Positions 40,701 to 52,248 of a DNA stretch of 64,000 nt are shown here, piece by piece. A program made the position numbers and the translations under genes. Below the pieces are notes generated by a model that was not told the DNA's origin, ran no database searches, and was given only the letters and a program-made list of their open reading frames with translations. The stretch is from positions 2,079,284-2,143,283 of the forward strand of contig ML213504.1 of assembly GCA_004369045.1 (NCBI GenBank). The letters run 5' to 3'. Numbering within the stretch: the first letter of the stretch is position 1; each line of letters opens with the position of its first letter. This DNA comes from Heliocybe sulcata (taxonomy: Eukaryota; Basidiomycota; Agaricomycetes; Gloeophyllales; Gloeophyllaceae).

Positions 40701-43131
40701 GGGAAATCCAGATAGATTTAAGCTTCCAGCTCCAGCCCGTCTGTGCGGCATAGTAGATACCCGTAGACACGCAGCCAGATGTGGGGTAGATCAGGCGGAA
40801 GCAACGGGCAAGAAGCTACTGAGCCCGAGGTGGTAAGATCAAGACCGCCCGCTCGAGATCTTGCTGTCCCATATCCGAGTTGCTTCGGGTCTAACGAAGC
40901 ATAGTGAGCACTCACAACGCAGAAAGGGAGAACAGATGAAATGAGGAAGTTATCCACTGTGGCCGTACTGTACCATGACCTACGCAGCTTGCTAGTAGGC
41001 TAGAACTTTAAGTCCACTGAACGAACATGCCGGTGAATATCAGTTACGAGTTGGAGCGCGTCACGGCGACAGATCAAGCTCAAGTCCGAGCCGGAGAGAC
41101 GGTCGAGTTGCTCTGGTTCCAGTATTTGCAATAGGACGACTGGTAGCATCGGATCGATTGCAAGGAACAGCTAGAGCGAAGTAAGGTCCAAGGGCATTGG
41201 AAGATGAAGATAGACCGAGAGACAGTCGTTGATCGTTCCGCCCCAGCGACCAATGCGCCCTCAGAAGACCAGGATTGATCGCGGTGACGCGATAGGGAAA
41301 AGGCGGACGCGGCACTTCTCGGCTGCGAGCAGGTACAGCAACTTCCTGGCCTCTCCGCAGTAAGGTCGGCATACGCGCCGTGGAGCGACGGGGTATAGAT
41401 GCAGCCTTCTCTCGACGTGCGGTCTTGCACTTTTGTGCGAGGCCCGGAAATGACCTGCTGACTACTGAGGGGTATTCCGATTGCCTGTTTTGATGTCTGG
41501 GATGTGAAGCGATAAGACCTGGTTATCTAGGTGCCAATGCCTGAGGAGAATCGAAGGCAGGGTATAAAAATTGAAACAGTAATAGAGCAGATGTTGTTCT
41601 CCTGGCTGATATCGGCCAAAGTCCTCGCGATACGAAATATTGGATGCAAGTACAGGGAGACCAGGAGCGGACGAAGTCAGCATGATGTCGTGTCAGGATC
41701 CGAATCGTAGTCTCCTGTGAAGAAAAGAATTGATATGTTTGTTGCCTGGACGGGTTACAAGAGCTTGCTTCGGGAGTCTATCGGCACATTCCCAATAGCA
41801 TGTACCTCGAAGCGAATTTCGCGATTCCGAATTCATGCCACATCGATTCGCAGTTGTCCGGTCATCAAAGAGACTCGAGCCGTCCGGCCGGGAGCAGAAG
41901 ACCCAGCTTCCTGAATATTCGCCAGACGGACAGCGATTCGCAACAAGAGTGGAAGCCGAGCCGACACGATCGCGCGATAGCATCCGGCGGCAAGGAGTGT
42001 CAAACAAGGTGGGTGGTGGCTCGGACATACCGCAGGACCCGAGCAGGTGAGGATGGCAGACATCGATGTTTCGACGCAGTGCGAAAGCGACGGACACGGG
42101 CCGCGGAAGGGTGAGTATCGCAATGGACTTGGAATGAGGTAGAGTGCTCGGGAGGAAGGTTCCGTCGAACGAGCCGCTGCGCAGACTCGGGATATCGCGA
42201 AATTGTGCCCGGAAAGCCCGATTGACGTAGGCAGGTAAGTGTGAAACACGTTGGTGCCTCGCTGCTGGGGGAGGTATCTTCCAATCCTGCCACGCATAAC
42301 GGGGAATAGGTTAACGACTGGACTTGAGTGGAGGTGGTTAGAGTTTTTGTATCGCTGTGTGCAAGCTTAGAGTGCGTGCACTGAATGGTGAGGGGGCGGC
42401 GAGTCGGAGAGCTGGCGTGGTCGGGCGCGAGTGCCCTCAGAGGAGAGACGCGGCCCCGCGGATGTACGAGGATGCATACAGGTAGGGTCGTTTCAGGCAA
42501 AGTGGCGTCATGACGGGGAGGTCCCAGAACAGGTCCACGAGGGTCCGTAGTGTTCGCACGATGCGTTGTCCCGGGATTCGCCGGACATCTGCAGCTCCTC
42601 TACAGTGAGCAGGCCCGCCGGTTCGGAACTTAAATCGCGCCTTCGGAATGGCAATCCAAACTGTCGACGACTCTGGCGCCACTTGCCAGCGGAGTGTCTA
42701 CTTTATTGGCGATGCCGTGGCTGAGGTAGGAGCCGTCGGGTTGGCCGAGATAAATTAACGAAGCATGCGGAGTCATTCGAAATGTACGCGTGAATGGGCG
42801 GAGAAGTGGCGATCCTAGCCACAGCGCTAATCCAAAGGTGCAGAGCGACCGACTACACCGCTGACCCTGGATGGTGGGTGGAGATCTCAGGGTGAACCCA
42901 CGCGGCGCAGATCTTGCGGGATCTGGGCGAGATTGGGAGTTCATGTATCTGAGATCCCCGCGTCAAAGGCAATCTGCACCTGTCCGATGTTTTCGTGCTC
43001 CTTTCAATGGCACATCCACCTCCCTCTTTCCCTGACAAACATATAAAAGCCCTGCTGCGTACGCCAATTTTCTCCATCGACTCGCTCGATTTCCTCCCTT
43101 CTCTCCTGCTCTCGCAAATACTATATTCACC
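34704..43131. other. 8.4-kb gene desert
   Basis: No gene could be supported here. Frames stay below about 170 codons and show no known motif. From about 38.7 to 42.4 kb the plus strand is visibly purine-rich (many GGAAG, GAGA and AGAT runs) and the minus strand correspondingly pyrimidine-rich. Several loosely similar segments occur, such as TTGATTGTACCTGGGAGC near 38857 and TTGATCGTACCTCGGAAC near 39727. Each is followed 50-70 bases later by a GTCGCCAC block, which hints at a decayed repeat. A coding-like frame at about 35838-36095 (HPWNLFNHSSHYPG...) could not be assigned. Candidate contents are eroded transposons, long non-coding RNA, or extended promoters of the flanking lipid genes. Confidence 0.5.
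43042..43048 (+). promoter_or_regulatory. TATA box of the CFA-synthase-like gene
   Basis: TATAAAA, 84 bases before the start codon at 43132. It is followed by a pyrimidine-rich tract (43064-43115) typical of fungal transcription start regions. Confidence 0.6.
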
Positions 43132-45047
43132 ATGGGCGTGTCGTACTCTGCACCCAGCACCTCTACTTGTGTTTCGACACCGACACCATCATTACCCGCG
43201 AGACCAGCCGTATCATCCCTTGCGGCACTCGCAAGCCCCCGCTCGTGGCTCGTTTCACTGGGTGAGCTGATGTCTTTTCATGATATTCAGAACGACACTG
43301 ACAATGTACTCCAGCACGCAACTCCATTCTTTCCGTCCTGCGACACTCTATCAAAGCCGGGCACCTCCAGATCGAGGATATAGATGGCTCCGTTTATAAC
43401 TTTGGCCGAAGACAAAAGCACAAAGACGATATCCTCCTCAAGGTTGTAAACGACGAGTTCTGGATACGTGTCGTAATGCAAGTCACCCATGTATCTTCGC
43501 GCAATTACTTACTGACATACGAATTCCCTCATCCATCAGCTCGAGTGATCTAGGATGTAAGCCAGTCGCAGCACAATCTTACTCGCTTCTCTGACTCTCC
43601 CAATTAGTCTCAGAAGCTTACATATACGGCGATGTCCTAATCTCGGATCTCAAGGCCGTTATGGAAGTGCGTCTGTCCCCTGTACTCTGTGCTTACTCAG
43701 CTCAACCGCAATGCAGCTGTACCTCGACAACAGCGACATGATCTCGTCACTGCCTTCTGCATTGGCAAGACTGGGCTCGACGTTCTCCGCCCTGTCCAAC
43801 GCATTCCTCGGCCAGAGTAAAACCCGCGCGCTTGCAAATGTCGTCGTTTCATATGACCAGAGCAATGAATTATTCAAGGTCCGTCCGAATAGACATCCTT
43901 GCCGCTTTTCCTTTTCGGGCCGTTCACGCGGATCCCACCTCGAACTCTGTCCGATGCTGACGCTGTTCCCTCGTATAGGCATTCCTCAGCCAAGAGATGA
44001 TGTACTCGTGTGCGCTGTGGGGTCCCGAGGAGGACGGGGTCAACGGCGATCTCGGCCAGGACGAGGAAAAGTGCGAGGAGAGGTACTTTGATATCGAGCA
44101 GGCTCAGTTCAGGAAGATTCATCATGTCCTGCGCAAGGCAAAGGTGGGCAGGGGGAGCACAGTCCTCGAAGTGGGCAGCGGATGGGGAGCCATGGCGATT
44201 GTGGCAAGCATTCATATTGATGGCTTTGAATTGTTATTGACAGGCGTTTGTTTAGGCCGCCAGGGACTATGGATGTATTGTGCACAGTCTGACGCTGTCT
44301 ATCGAGCAGAAGAAGCTGGCCGACGAGCGGATAAGGGAGGCGGGCGTCCAGGATAGAGTGACGGTGCACCTCATGGACTACCGTGACGTCCTCACAAAGC
44401 CGGACTGGGCAAAGGCGTTTGACGCGTTTGTGAGCATCGAGATGGTCGAACATGTGGGTGCAAAGGTAGGGACTCCTCGTCAGAGCGAGACGTGATACTG
44501 ACAGGCTATGGTTGCAGTACTACAATACGTATTTCAAGATGATCGACTATGCGCTCAAGGGGAAGGACGCGACTGCGGTGATCAGCTGCAGCACATTCCC
44601 AGAGTCGCGATATACAGATTATCAGTGCGTCAATTTGCTGTTTCGTTCACCGTTGCCTAACAGTGCCATACAGGGCGGAAGACTTTATGCGCCGATACAT
44701 GTGGCCAAACTCCTGCCTACCTAGCGCGACGACGCTGGTCAACGCCGCACAAACTGGCACGCAGGGTCGCTTAATGCTCGACGGTGTCGAGAACCACTCT
44801 TCGCGTACGTTCTTTCTCGTTCTTCCAAACTGCACCTCTCTGACGTGTCATTATAGACTACCCCCGCACACTGCGGACGTGGTCACACCGGTTCCGAGAG
44901 AATGTCGACATGGACTTGTTGCCGTTTGAGAGCCGGCAGTCGTACGAGGCGTTTGAGCGCAAGTGGCGGTATTTCTTTGCGTACGCAGAGGTTGGATTTT
45001 TGAAGGGGTGGATTACGTGCCATATGGTGTGCTTCAAGCGCAGCTGA
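43132..45047 (+). CDS. Cyclopropane-fatty-acyl-phospholipid synthase-like SAM methyltransferase
   Basis: Family members transfer a methylene or methyl group from S-adenosylmethionine to the double bond of unsaturated acyl chains in phospholipids; fungal relatives also include sphingolipid C9-methyltransferases. Ten exons (43132-43261, 43315-43477, 43540-43556, 43608-43666, 43717-43878, 43979-44203, 44256-44465, 44518-44624, 44674-44804, 44857-45047) give 464 residues. N-terminal: SDLGFSEAYIYGDV domain. SAM site: LEVGSGWGAMAI; then HSLTLSIEQKKLADERI, FDAFVSIEMVEHVGAKYY and YMWPNSCLPS. The ending is YFFAYAEVGFLKGWITCHMV. The length exceeds bacterial CFA synthase (about 380) by an N-terminal Ser/Thr/Pro leader. 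Two introns have GC donors and exon 3 is 17 nt. No long membrane segment is seen, so it is not the two-TM glucosylceramide methyltransferase. Confidence 0.9.
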
Positions 45048-45481
45048 GGATTAGTACCTTTGACTCGTTTCATCTCGATGATATCTGGCTTCGGCGCCCG
45101 TATACTGATTGATTCCCTCTTTTCTCTGTATCTTTCTCCATTCTTTTCTCTCACTATCTATTCCACTCTTTTCCGGATACCGCCCTCTGTTCGCTCCTTT
45201 TTATACCTCGCTAAAAGTAAAGTCACTCTTTTTATTGACAGGTATCTGAGACCTACCGTAGACGATAATATAAAGCAGAGTGTACTCGTACCAATACGCT
45301 AGAGCTGTTGTAGTATATTCGATTTATTTCACTTCCGAAGTATCGTTCGGCAAACGCCACGTGGCGTCCAGATCCCGACACGATCAAGGCACGGCTTTGC
45401 GGTGAGGCTGTGCAGCGTACGACGACGCTTTATTACTTCTCCGCTGAGCAGCCACCTTCGAACCTTTCGAGAGCAGCTACT
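45048..45481. promoter_or_regulatory. Promoter of the ER thioredoxin-like gene
   Basis: 434 bp with a strong CT-rich run (about 45115-45200), AT-rich stretches, and the 14-bp CACGTG palindrome described separately. Confidence 0.5.
45354..45367. promoter_or_regulatory. Perfect 14-bp palindrome with CACGTG core
   Basis: ACGCCACGTGGCGT is its own reverse complement. It lies 115 bases before the start of a PDI-like ER protein gene. bZIP and bHLH factors bind CACGTG, and unfolded-protein-response sites contain related CCACG/ACGTG cores, so ER-stress control is plausible but unproven. Confidence 0.55.
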
Positions 45482-47632
45482 ATGAGGCTTTCAGCTGTGC
45501 TGAGCCGTCTTCCGCTTTTCGTTGCTTCTCTGGCACTGGCTGCGGCTGCCCCGGTCGAGTCTGTCGAGTTGACCGTCCTCACTCCGAGTAACTTTAGGTC
45601 CACGGTGTCGCAAGGAGTCTGGTGTGTCTGAAGTGTCGAGTAATTCTGGTGTTGTGTGTCTGACTTTACTTAAGGTTGATTGAACACTTCTCTCCGTACT
45701 GCCATCACTGCCGCGACTTTGCGCCGACGTGGACGCAACTCGTCGAACAGACCGAGAAGAAAGCGGATCCTGGGATTCATCTGGCGCAAGTCAACTGTGC
45801 GGTGAATGGCGGTGAGTAGCCCCCACGTTATTGTCCGTGCTATCAATTCTGACTGGGCTGAGCAGACTTGTGCTCTGAGAATGGGGTGACGGGCTATCCC
45901 CAGATTAACCTGTACAAGGATGGGCAGTTTGTCGGGACGTACAAGCAGGCGAGGAGTATAGAGCTGTTGGAGGAGTTTATTGAGAAGCATGCGGAGCCTA
46001 CAGGAACGAGTGTGTCGACTGCGCCTGCCACTACGACTGCGAGCGAAGCGGAGACTTTGACGAGCAGTGCCGCTGCTGTCGCGACATCCCCGCCTGTCTT
46101 GATGCGTTCTCCAAACCCGAGAGGGTCCGTCCTGAGCTTGAATGGCAATACGTTCCAGGACGCGATCAAGGACGGCCCCGTATTCGTCAAATTCTTCGCG
46201 CCGTGGTGCGTTCCTGCCCCCTCTTTGTCGGTGTCTGCAGTATTGACGATGGGTCAGGTGCGGCCACTGCAAGAAGCTCGCGCCCATCTGGATCGACCTC
46301 GCGCGCCACATGCAGAACAAGCTCGCCGTCGCGGAGGTGAACTGCGAGGACCATTCGGCGCTGTGTAAGAGCCAGGACGTTTCGGGCTATCCGATGCTGT
46401 ATTACTATCCTGGACAGGGAGGGGACAAGATGGACTACACGGGCGGGCGGAAGTTTGAGCAGTTGAAGACGTTCGCGGAGAAGGCTGTTGCGCCGTGAGT
46501 GCATTATATGGACCCGTGGTGCGAGGCTTATTGACGTTTGGTGGTTGCAGGGCCGTGCAGGAAATCAAGTTCGATGCGTTGCAGCAAACCGCGAGTGAAA
46601 ATCCGGTGTTTTATCTCCTGCTGCATGCTGCAGACGATACTCGTACCGTGGTGCGTACTCCAATACTTTTCTCTATCTAGTAGTATTGCTCACCAACGAC
46701 CAGAACGACGTCACACAAGCCGCGAACATCCTTCTCGGCTCCCCAGCAATATTCACATCCTCTTCTCCAGAATTCCTCTCCCACTTCTCCCTCCCCACCT
46801 CCTCCCTGCCCGTCCTCCTCGCTCTCAAAGACCACGACGCCGCCCTCCCCACCTCCACCTACCACCCGTCCGCCTCCAACTCCAAGCACGCCAGCAACAT
46901 CGAGTCCATCCAGCGCTGGCTCCTCGCGAACCGCCTCCCCACCGCGACGGAGCTCTCCTCGGACTCCTTCCAGTCCATCATGAAAGCGCCGCACAACCCG
47001 CTCGTGGTCCTCGTCGCCGTGCCCGACGTGAACGACGCGAGCGTGCTCAAGACCATCCGGGACATCGGGCGGCAGTGGCGCAACCGCAAGGGCCTCGCCG
47101 GCGGGCGCGACGTCGTGTTCACGTGGATGGACGCGAGCAAGTGGGGCAAGTGGCTGAAGAGCATGTATGGCATTCGGTCTGGAGACCTTCCGGGCGTGGT
47201 GGTGGCAGACCATCAGGTATGTCTGTGCCTCTGATGGTCCTTGGTCTCTGTGCTCAGGCAGTGAACAGAGTCTCGTGTATTACGACACAGACCAAGGTGG
47301 TCAGAAGATGCAGCTGACTGCCGATAGTGTATTCTCCGCTCTGGACGGTATCCATAAGGGCGTGATCAGGTCCAAGCCCTCTGAGAATCCCATTGAACGC
47401 CTGGCTCGCGTAAGTTTTTAGTGACATATACCTCGGGCTCTTGCTGATTCGCACACCTACCTAGTATCTCAACGCCAAGATGGTCGCGGTCGAATATTAC
47501 GTCTCGCACCACCCATGGCGCACGCTTTCCTTTGCAGTTTTATTCCTGGTCTGTTTTGCTATCGCTGCTAAACGGCTCTTTGCTTCCGACAGCGTGTACG
47601 AATATCGCGACAAGTCCAATCGTTTGGATTGA
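45482..47632 (+). CDS. Membrane-anchored protein disulfide isomerase-like protein with two thioredoxin domains
   Basis: ER oxidoreductase candidate for disulfide formation in secreted proteins. It opens with a signal peptide (MRLSAVLSRLPLFVASLALA). Thioredoxin domain 1 has active site SPYCHHC, with NGVTGYPQINLYKDG carrying the cis-proline. A Ser/Thr/Ala linker follows. Domain 2 has APWCGHC, completed across an intron, and DVSGYPMLYYYPGQGG. A long redox-inactive region follows (LLGSPAIFTSSS to VVVADHQ), resembling the extra thioredoxin folds of PDI. Near the C-terminus, HPWRTLSFAVLFLVCFAIAA is one membrane span, then a short tail KRLFASDSVYEYRDKSNRLD. No KDEL is present, so anchoring replaces retrieval. 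The CHHC motif is unusual. It is closest in layout to TMX3-like proteins. Confidence 0.9.
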
Positions 47633-47763
47633 ATCGACATGATATGCCGGTGCATTGTGTCTACCTAGTATACATGGATCAATAATGTAACATTATAATC
47701 TACAGTTGTGTAAGCTCGTAAGCCTGTCATGCTAGAGATACAGGAGGGCAGTCAGAACGTAAA

Positions 47764-50700
47764 TCAATTGCTGTCGACGGTACTGCCAGAATGCGGGGAT
47801 AAAATCTCGGAGGACCATGGCGAGACAGAATCATCAAGCATGATGCCGCTAATGCGAGCGTAGACAGCAGGAGGGTAGTGCCTACAAAGGACGTGAGGAC
47901 CCGGTAGGATACAAGCCGGAAGATCACTTACCTCGATTTTAATCGTTCTAGTAAGGCGACAGCTTGGTCACGATTTCCTACGCCCAGTTCAGCGCGGACC
48001 ATAGCTTCCCAAGTCGAGGGCTATAGACGAGGTCAGAAGATATCAGATAATGAAGTGTTGGTAGCCGTCAAGGGGACCTACCTCGCGGTAAACAAGGCTC
48101 ATGGTACTCGAATGGGGTACGACGCCGTGCGAGATGTGGTTATTGGGCGCCGCAACACCTTCAGGAGGGTCTGCCAGGCTTTCGAAAACCGTGCGTGCCG
48201 AATCAATATCGCCCCCGGCCGCATAACCCTTGATGATCAAGTTCGCGATATAGGCAGTCATATGGATCTCAGACTCGTGGAGACGTTTTACATATTGAGG
48301 GATGAGATCCGTTCGCCGGAGAGTGACGAATACGTTGATGAGAGCTTCGTAAGCAACGGCGTCAGGCAAGGCGGCCGATGCTTGAGCGGAAGCGGGGTGA
48401 TTCGCAATGGATTCGAAGGTATGTATCGCTTTATCAAGGTTCTTCTGCACGCACCCGTAGGAGTTTATCAAGGACGCCCAATGAGCGCCTGTGACGCTGA
48501 GACTCTTGTCTTGAGCTAGGCGATCAAACGTCTGCTCCATAGCGACGTTATCCACCGGCTCAATGGTACCGTGGACGTCCAACAGAAGCTGATAGGAAAG
48601 CGTGAGCATATCGTCTGAGTAACCGTCACGTTAACATACCTTGTATGTGTGAGCGGAAGGTTTTACGTGTGCACCCACAAGAGCGTTGTAGTAGAACAAA
48701 GCTCGCTCGCGATTAGGCTTTGTGTGCACGTACAGTTGAATCATGGTGTTGTAAGGGGGGACTCGTGCCTTGAAGTTCGGCTGCGAGACCATTTCGTGGA
48801 AGAGCTCCTCCGCTGACGGGGCATCGCCGACACGACAGCATGCAGCTATGACGGCACCGTAGGTCACAGAAGTAGCACGGTAACCCATAGCCTTCATCTG
48901 GCGGAAAAGCTCGAGCGCATAATCAGCCTTGCGCGCCTTGGCGAGCTTCGAGATGATGGTGTTGTACAGGTACGTATTGGGAGTGACGCCGCGGGCTTGG
49001 GCTTCCTGAAATAATGCCACAGCATGCGCGGCATCGTCCGTCGTCTCTTTCACAGACGAGATAAGGGAGCCGTAAGCCTCGGCGGAAGGAGCACCACCAT
49101 TTTCAATGATGCGGCCACGATGCACATGAGCAGCATCCGAGAGGCCGGACTGAGCACAGGCAATCATCATCTGGTCTTCAATATGAAACCACGCCTCGGA
49201 CTGCTTCGGCTTATTACCATCCAAAGCAAGAAGACACCGCTGAGCCTCACTGTATACCGTGCGGAATTGCTCCGCTTTGTGCTGTCTGCCAAGCGAGTTG
49301 ATCAACTGACCAATGACCTGGATCGACGGAAAGATACCCCTACGAGCACCCTGCATGAAGCGATCAAAAGCGACGTCAACGGTCACTTTTGGATGCGCCG
49401 GGAAGAACTCTCCGACGTGACGGCTCCATGCGTTATCGATGCGCGGTACTAAGGAGGAGGAAGCCAGGATAGGGTTCGTCAAAGACAAAACTGGAGACTC
49501 CACGCCACCCATATCCACTTTGCTTTGGAAAGTATCGGCCCATGGCTTCAACAAGCTCTCCTGAAGTTCAGGATCGTGAGCGAAGTACTTCTGCACGCTC
49601 TGCAGGATAAGCACCAGTCTGTGACGAGGCATGGCGGAAACATCGACACTTTTAGCTTGGAATTCCCGCAGCAGCTTTTCCCACGTCTTTCTCATGCTTT
49701 CGTCATCCCTATACTCCCCGGCGTGAAACGCAGCATCCATCAGTGTCTGAGCCGCAACCGGGCTAAGGCTGTCGGTGGTGTTCGGCGCAAGAGCATCGAG
49801 GAACGCCGAGGAAGAAGCCTCGGATAGAGGGAGAGACACAGCCTGGAACAGATTAACCGTCCTCAACGCATGTGACCAGGTAATCCGGGGAGCGGCAAAG
49901 AGTAGATCTCCAAAGCTTGCAATGCACTCGCGGAGAGTCCCCAACGCGACCCGATAGCCACCGTCCGGCAATTGCTCTATGTCTTGCAAGTGCCCCAGCA
50001 CGAACTTCTCTGACACATCCAGTGCAAGGTCCATTTCACCGTAGCGCAGGCACTGCCTAACCCAGTCGGCGAGGCGCACAGCAACGAGTGGCTTCACGCG
50101 CATTGCCAATTGCTGACTGCGCTGGAGGATGGTGTGGTGCGCGACGAATTGCAAGAGTTTGAGGGCCTCTGGTGGATCCAACCGTTTCTCCTCTAGGTGC
50201 CTGATGTTCGCGTCGAACAACAGTTCTTGTTCGGCTATATGGATAGGTTGACCCCGCTGTTCCTGCGCCAGGCGGAGATATAACCTGTTCAGATCCATAA
50301 CCTGATCGTTCTCCGCAAGAGTCTCCAGCATGATGTGCCACGCGACGATATCCGGTTTGTAGATTTGCGGCGAAGCCTCAAAGGGATAGCGGGCATCAAG
50401 ATCCTGTTGCAGCAACTTGTCGAACCAAGCTAGGGCAGATGCAATATCGCCGGAATGGCAAAACCCAGAGATAACCGTGGTGAAGGTCGAGGAAGCAGGT
50501 GGTGGCACATCACTACGCCCATACGTTTCACCAGCCGTGGAGTCCATCATTTGCGCGAGAAGCTCGACGCCTTTATCAGGCACACCACAGCGGAAGTAAG
50601 CTTCAATCATCGCGTTCCATAGGTTAAGCTGCATAACCCGCTCGCCAGCCGGTCGCTCCGGGGTATCCAAGAACCGGGGCTGTCGGTCCTCGTCTGGAAC

Positions 50701-52248
50701 AGACCAATCCACCTTGTCATTCTTCGACGCATTTAAGAACTCATTGAAGACTTCTTCCGCTCCCTTCCAGTCTTTATGATCCGTGAAAACCGAAATGAGA
50801 TAACCGTACATAGGCGGGCTGGGGTGTATATCCGCCCGCTTCTCGACCTGGTCGAAGATCATCAACGCGGCCTCAAGATTGCTGTGCATCGCGGCGCTGC
50901 GCAACAGGTTCCTAAACAACCAGCCCGGAACCCGTGTGACCAGCGACTGGAATGAGCACACGGCCTCGAACAGCGACATTATCGAGCCGAAGTTGTTCTC
51001 CGACCTAAGGAGCTCGATGCGTTTACTATCCGTTTCCTCCAGCGTCACCTCGGAACTGCCACCGAGCTCCCGACGCTTGACACGAGACTGAAGGGCGGTG
51101 ATAGTCGCGTGCACCTCCGCATCGCGGGTAGTCAGGGCCCTGAGGAGAATGCGGTACGTCCAGAAGATTGGCGTGATGCCGCGCGAGATCATGTCGTTGT
51201 AGGTGTCGATGAGGTAGTGAAGCGGCTGTCCTACCCGGCGTGTCTCAAACAGCGCGCGAAGAGCGTCGGTGAACGTGCCACAGGAGATGCCTTCTTTCAT
51301 TTCACGCATGGACTGCACGATGGTGTAGACCTGGGTATAATCGTTCCTAACGACCGCAGCGTTGAGGCTTTCTCTGATGGCCACGTTCAGCTGGGTGCCG
51401 CTGAGGGGCTCTGTGATACCATCCGAAGACTGGGTGGATGGGCCTGCGACTGATTCGTCTTCGCTAGATGCAGATGCAGACACGGACTCGGCGGACACTG
51501 ATTCGATAGGTGATAGAGGACGGGTGACCGGTGGAGGGATTTTAGCAGAAGAAGACGGTGGTAAAAGCTCGGGCATGGGGACATCGCGATTGGAGGATAC
51601 CGAGGCGGTGGAATTCCGACGAGAAATAACACGAGCAGGCGTAGGGCTAGGAAAGGGAGTAGCGGTCACAGCCAGTTCTCCTGAATCCGAAAGCTCCGGA
51701 GCTTGAATAGTCGAAGACAAAAATGTATGTTTTCGGCGGACATGCATTTGGACTGCATGAAGAACACCAGGGGAGCCTGCGCGTTCTTCAGCACGTTCCC
51801 TCCGTTCCCTGCCTGTGACGGAGAGACTATGGCTCCGAGCGCGAGACTTGCCTGCACTCCGAACGGAGCGTCGCTGGGGCCCTAATTCATCGTCGTCCGC
51901 TTGAGAGGCATCTCCATCCTGTCCGGCGGAGGTATTCGCTTGCGTGATGGCACGTCCAGATCCCTAGGGATGTGCTTGGGTGTTGTAGCTCGGTACAGGA
52001 TTTGCAGTACTCACAGTGTAGCCCGAGTAGAATCGACTGCTCCCATGGTACTTGGCACCACCCGGGCCTGCGCCGCCACTCCCCCAGCTTGAACTCGACG
52101 CGCCATTCCAAGTGGTTAAGCCTGTCGAGGGGCCCGACGTACCCTGCAACTGCAGGACATTTCTGATAGTGGCTCCAGTTTGGTTTTGAACGGCGGTGAC
52201 GGCGCGCGCCCCGTGATGTAGAATGTGGTTGGCGACTTTAGGCAGCAT
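47764..52248 (-). CDS. Large pentatricopeptide repeat (PPR) protein, probably mitochondrial
   Basis: Predicted RNA-binding helical-repeat protein acting on mitochondrial transcripts. Five exons (52248-52015, 51963-48640, 48588-48082, 48020-47932, 47881-47764 on plus numbering) give 1,423 residues. The start MLPKVANHILHHGARAVTAV is basic and amphipathic, a likely import signal. Residues from about 80 to 250 are basic then Ser-rich and low in complexity. Clear PPR units include PNTYLYNTIISKLAKARKAD, ATSVTYGAVIAACCRVGDAP, VPPYNTMIQLYVHTKPNRER, VTGAHWASLINSYG and DAVAYEALINVFVTLRRTD. There is no SMR or editing domain. The specific RNA target cannot be told. It is divergent from MED13 across 1.4 kb. 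Confidence 0.9.

Noticed and set aside
46538-47317. 259-codon plus frame rich in Arg and Pro
   Set aside because: Out-of-frame shadow of the PDI-like gene; the true frame continues the family sequence.
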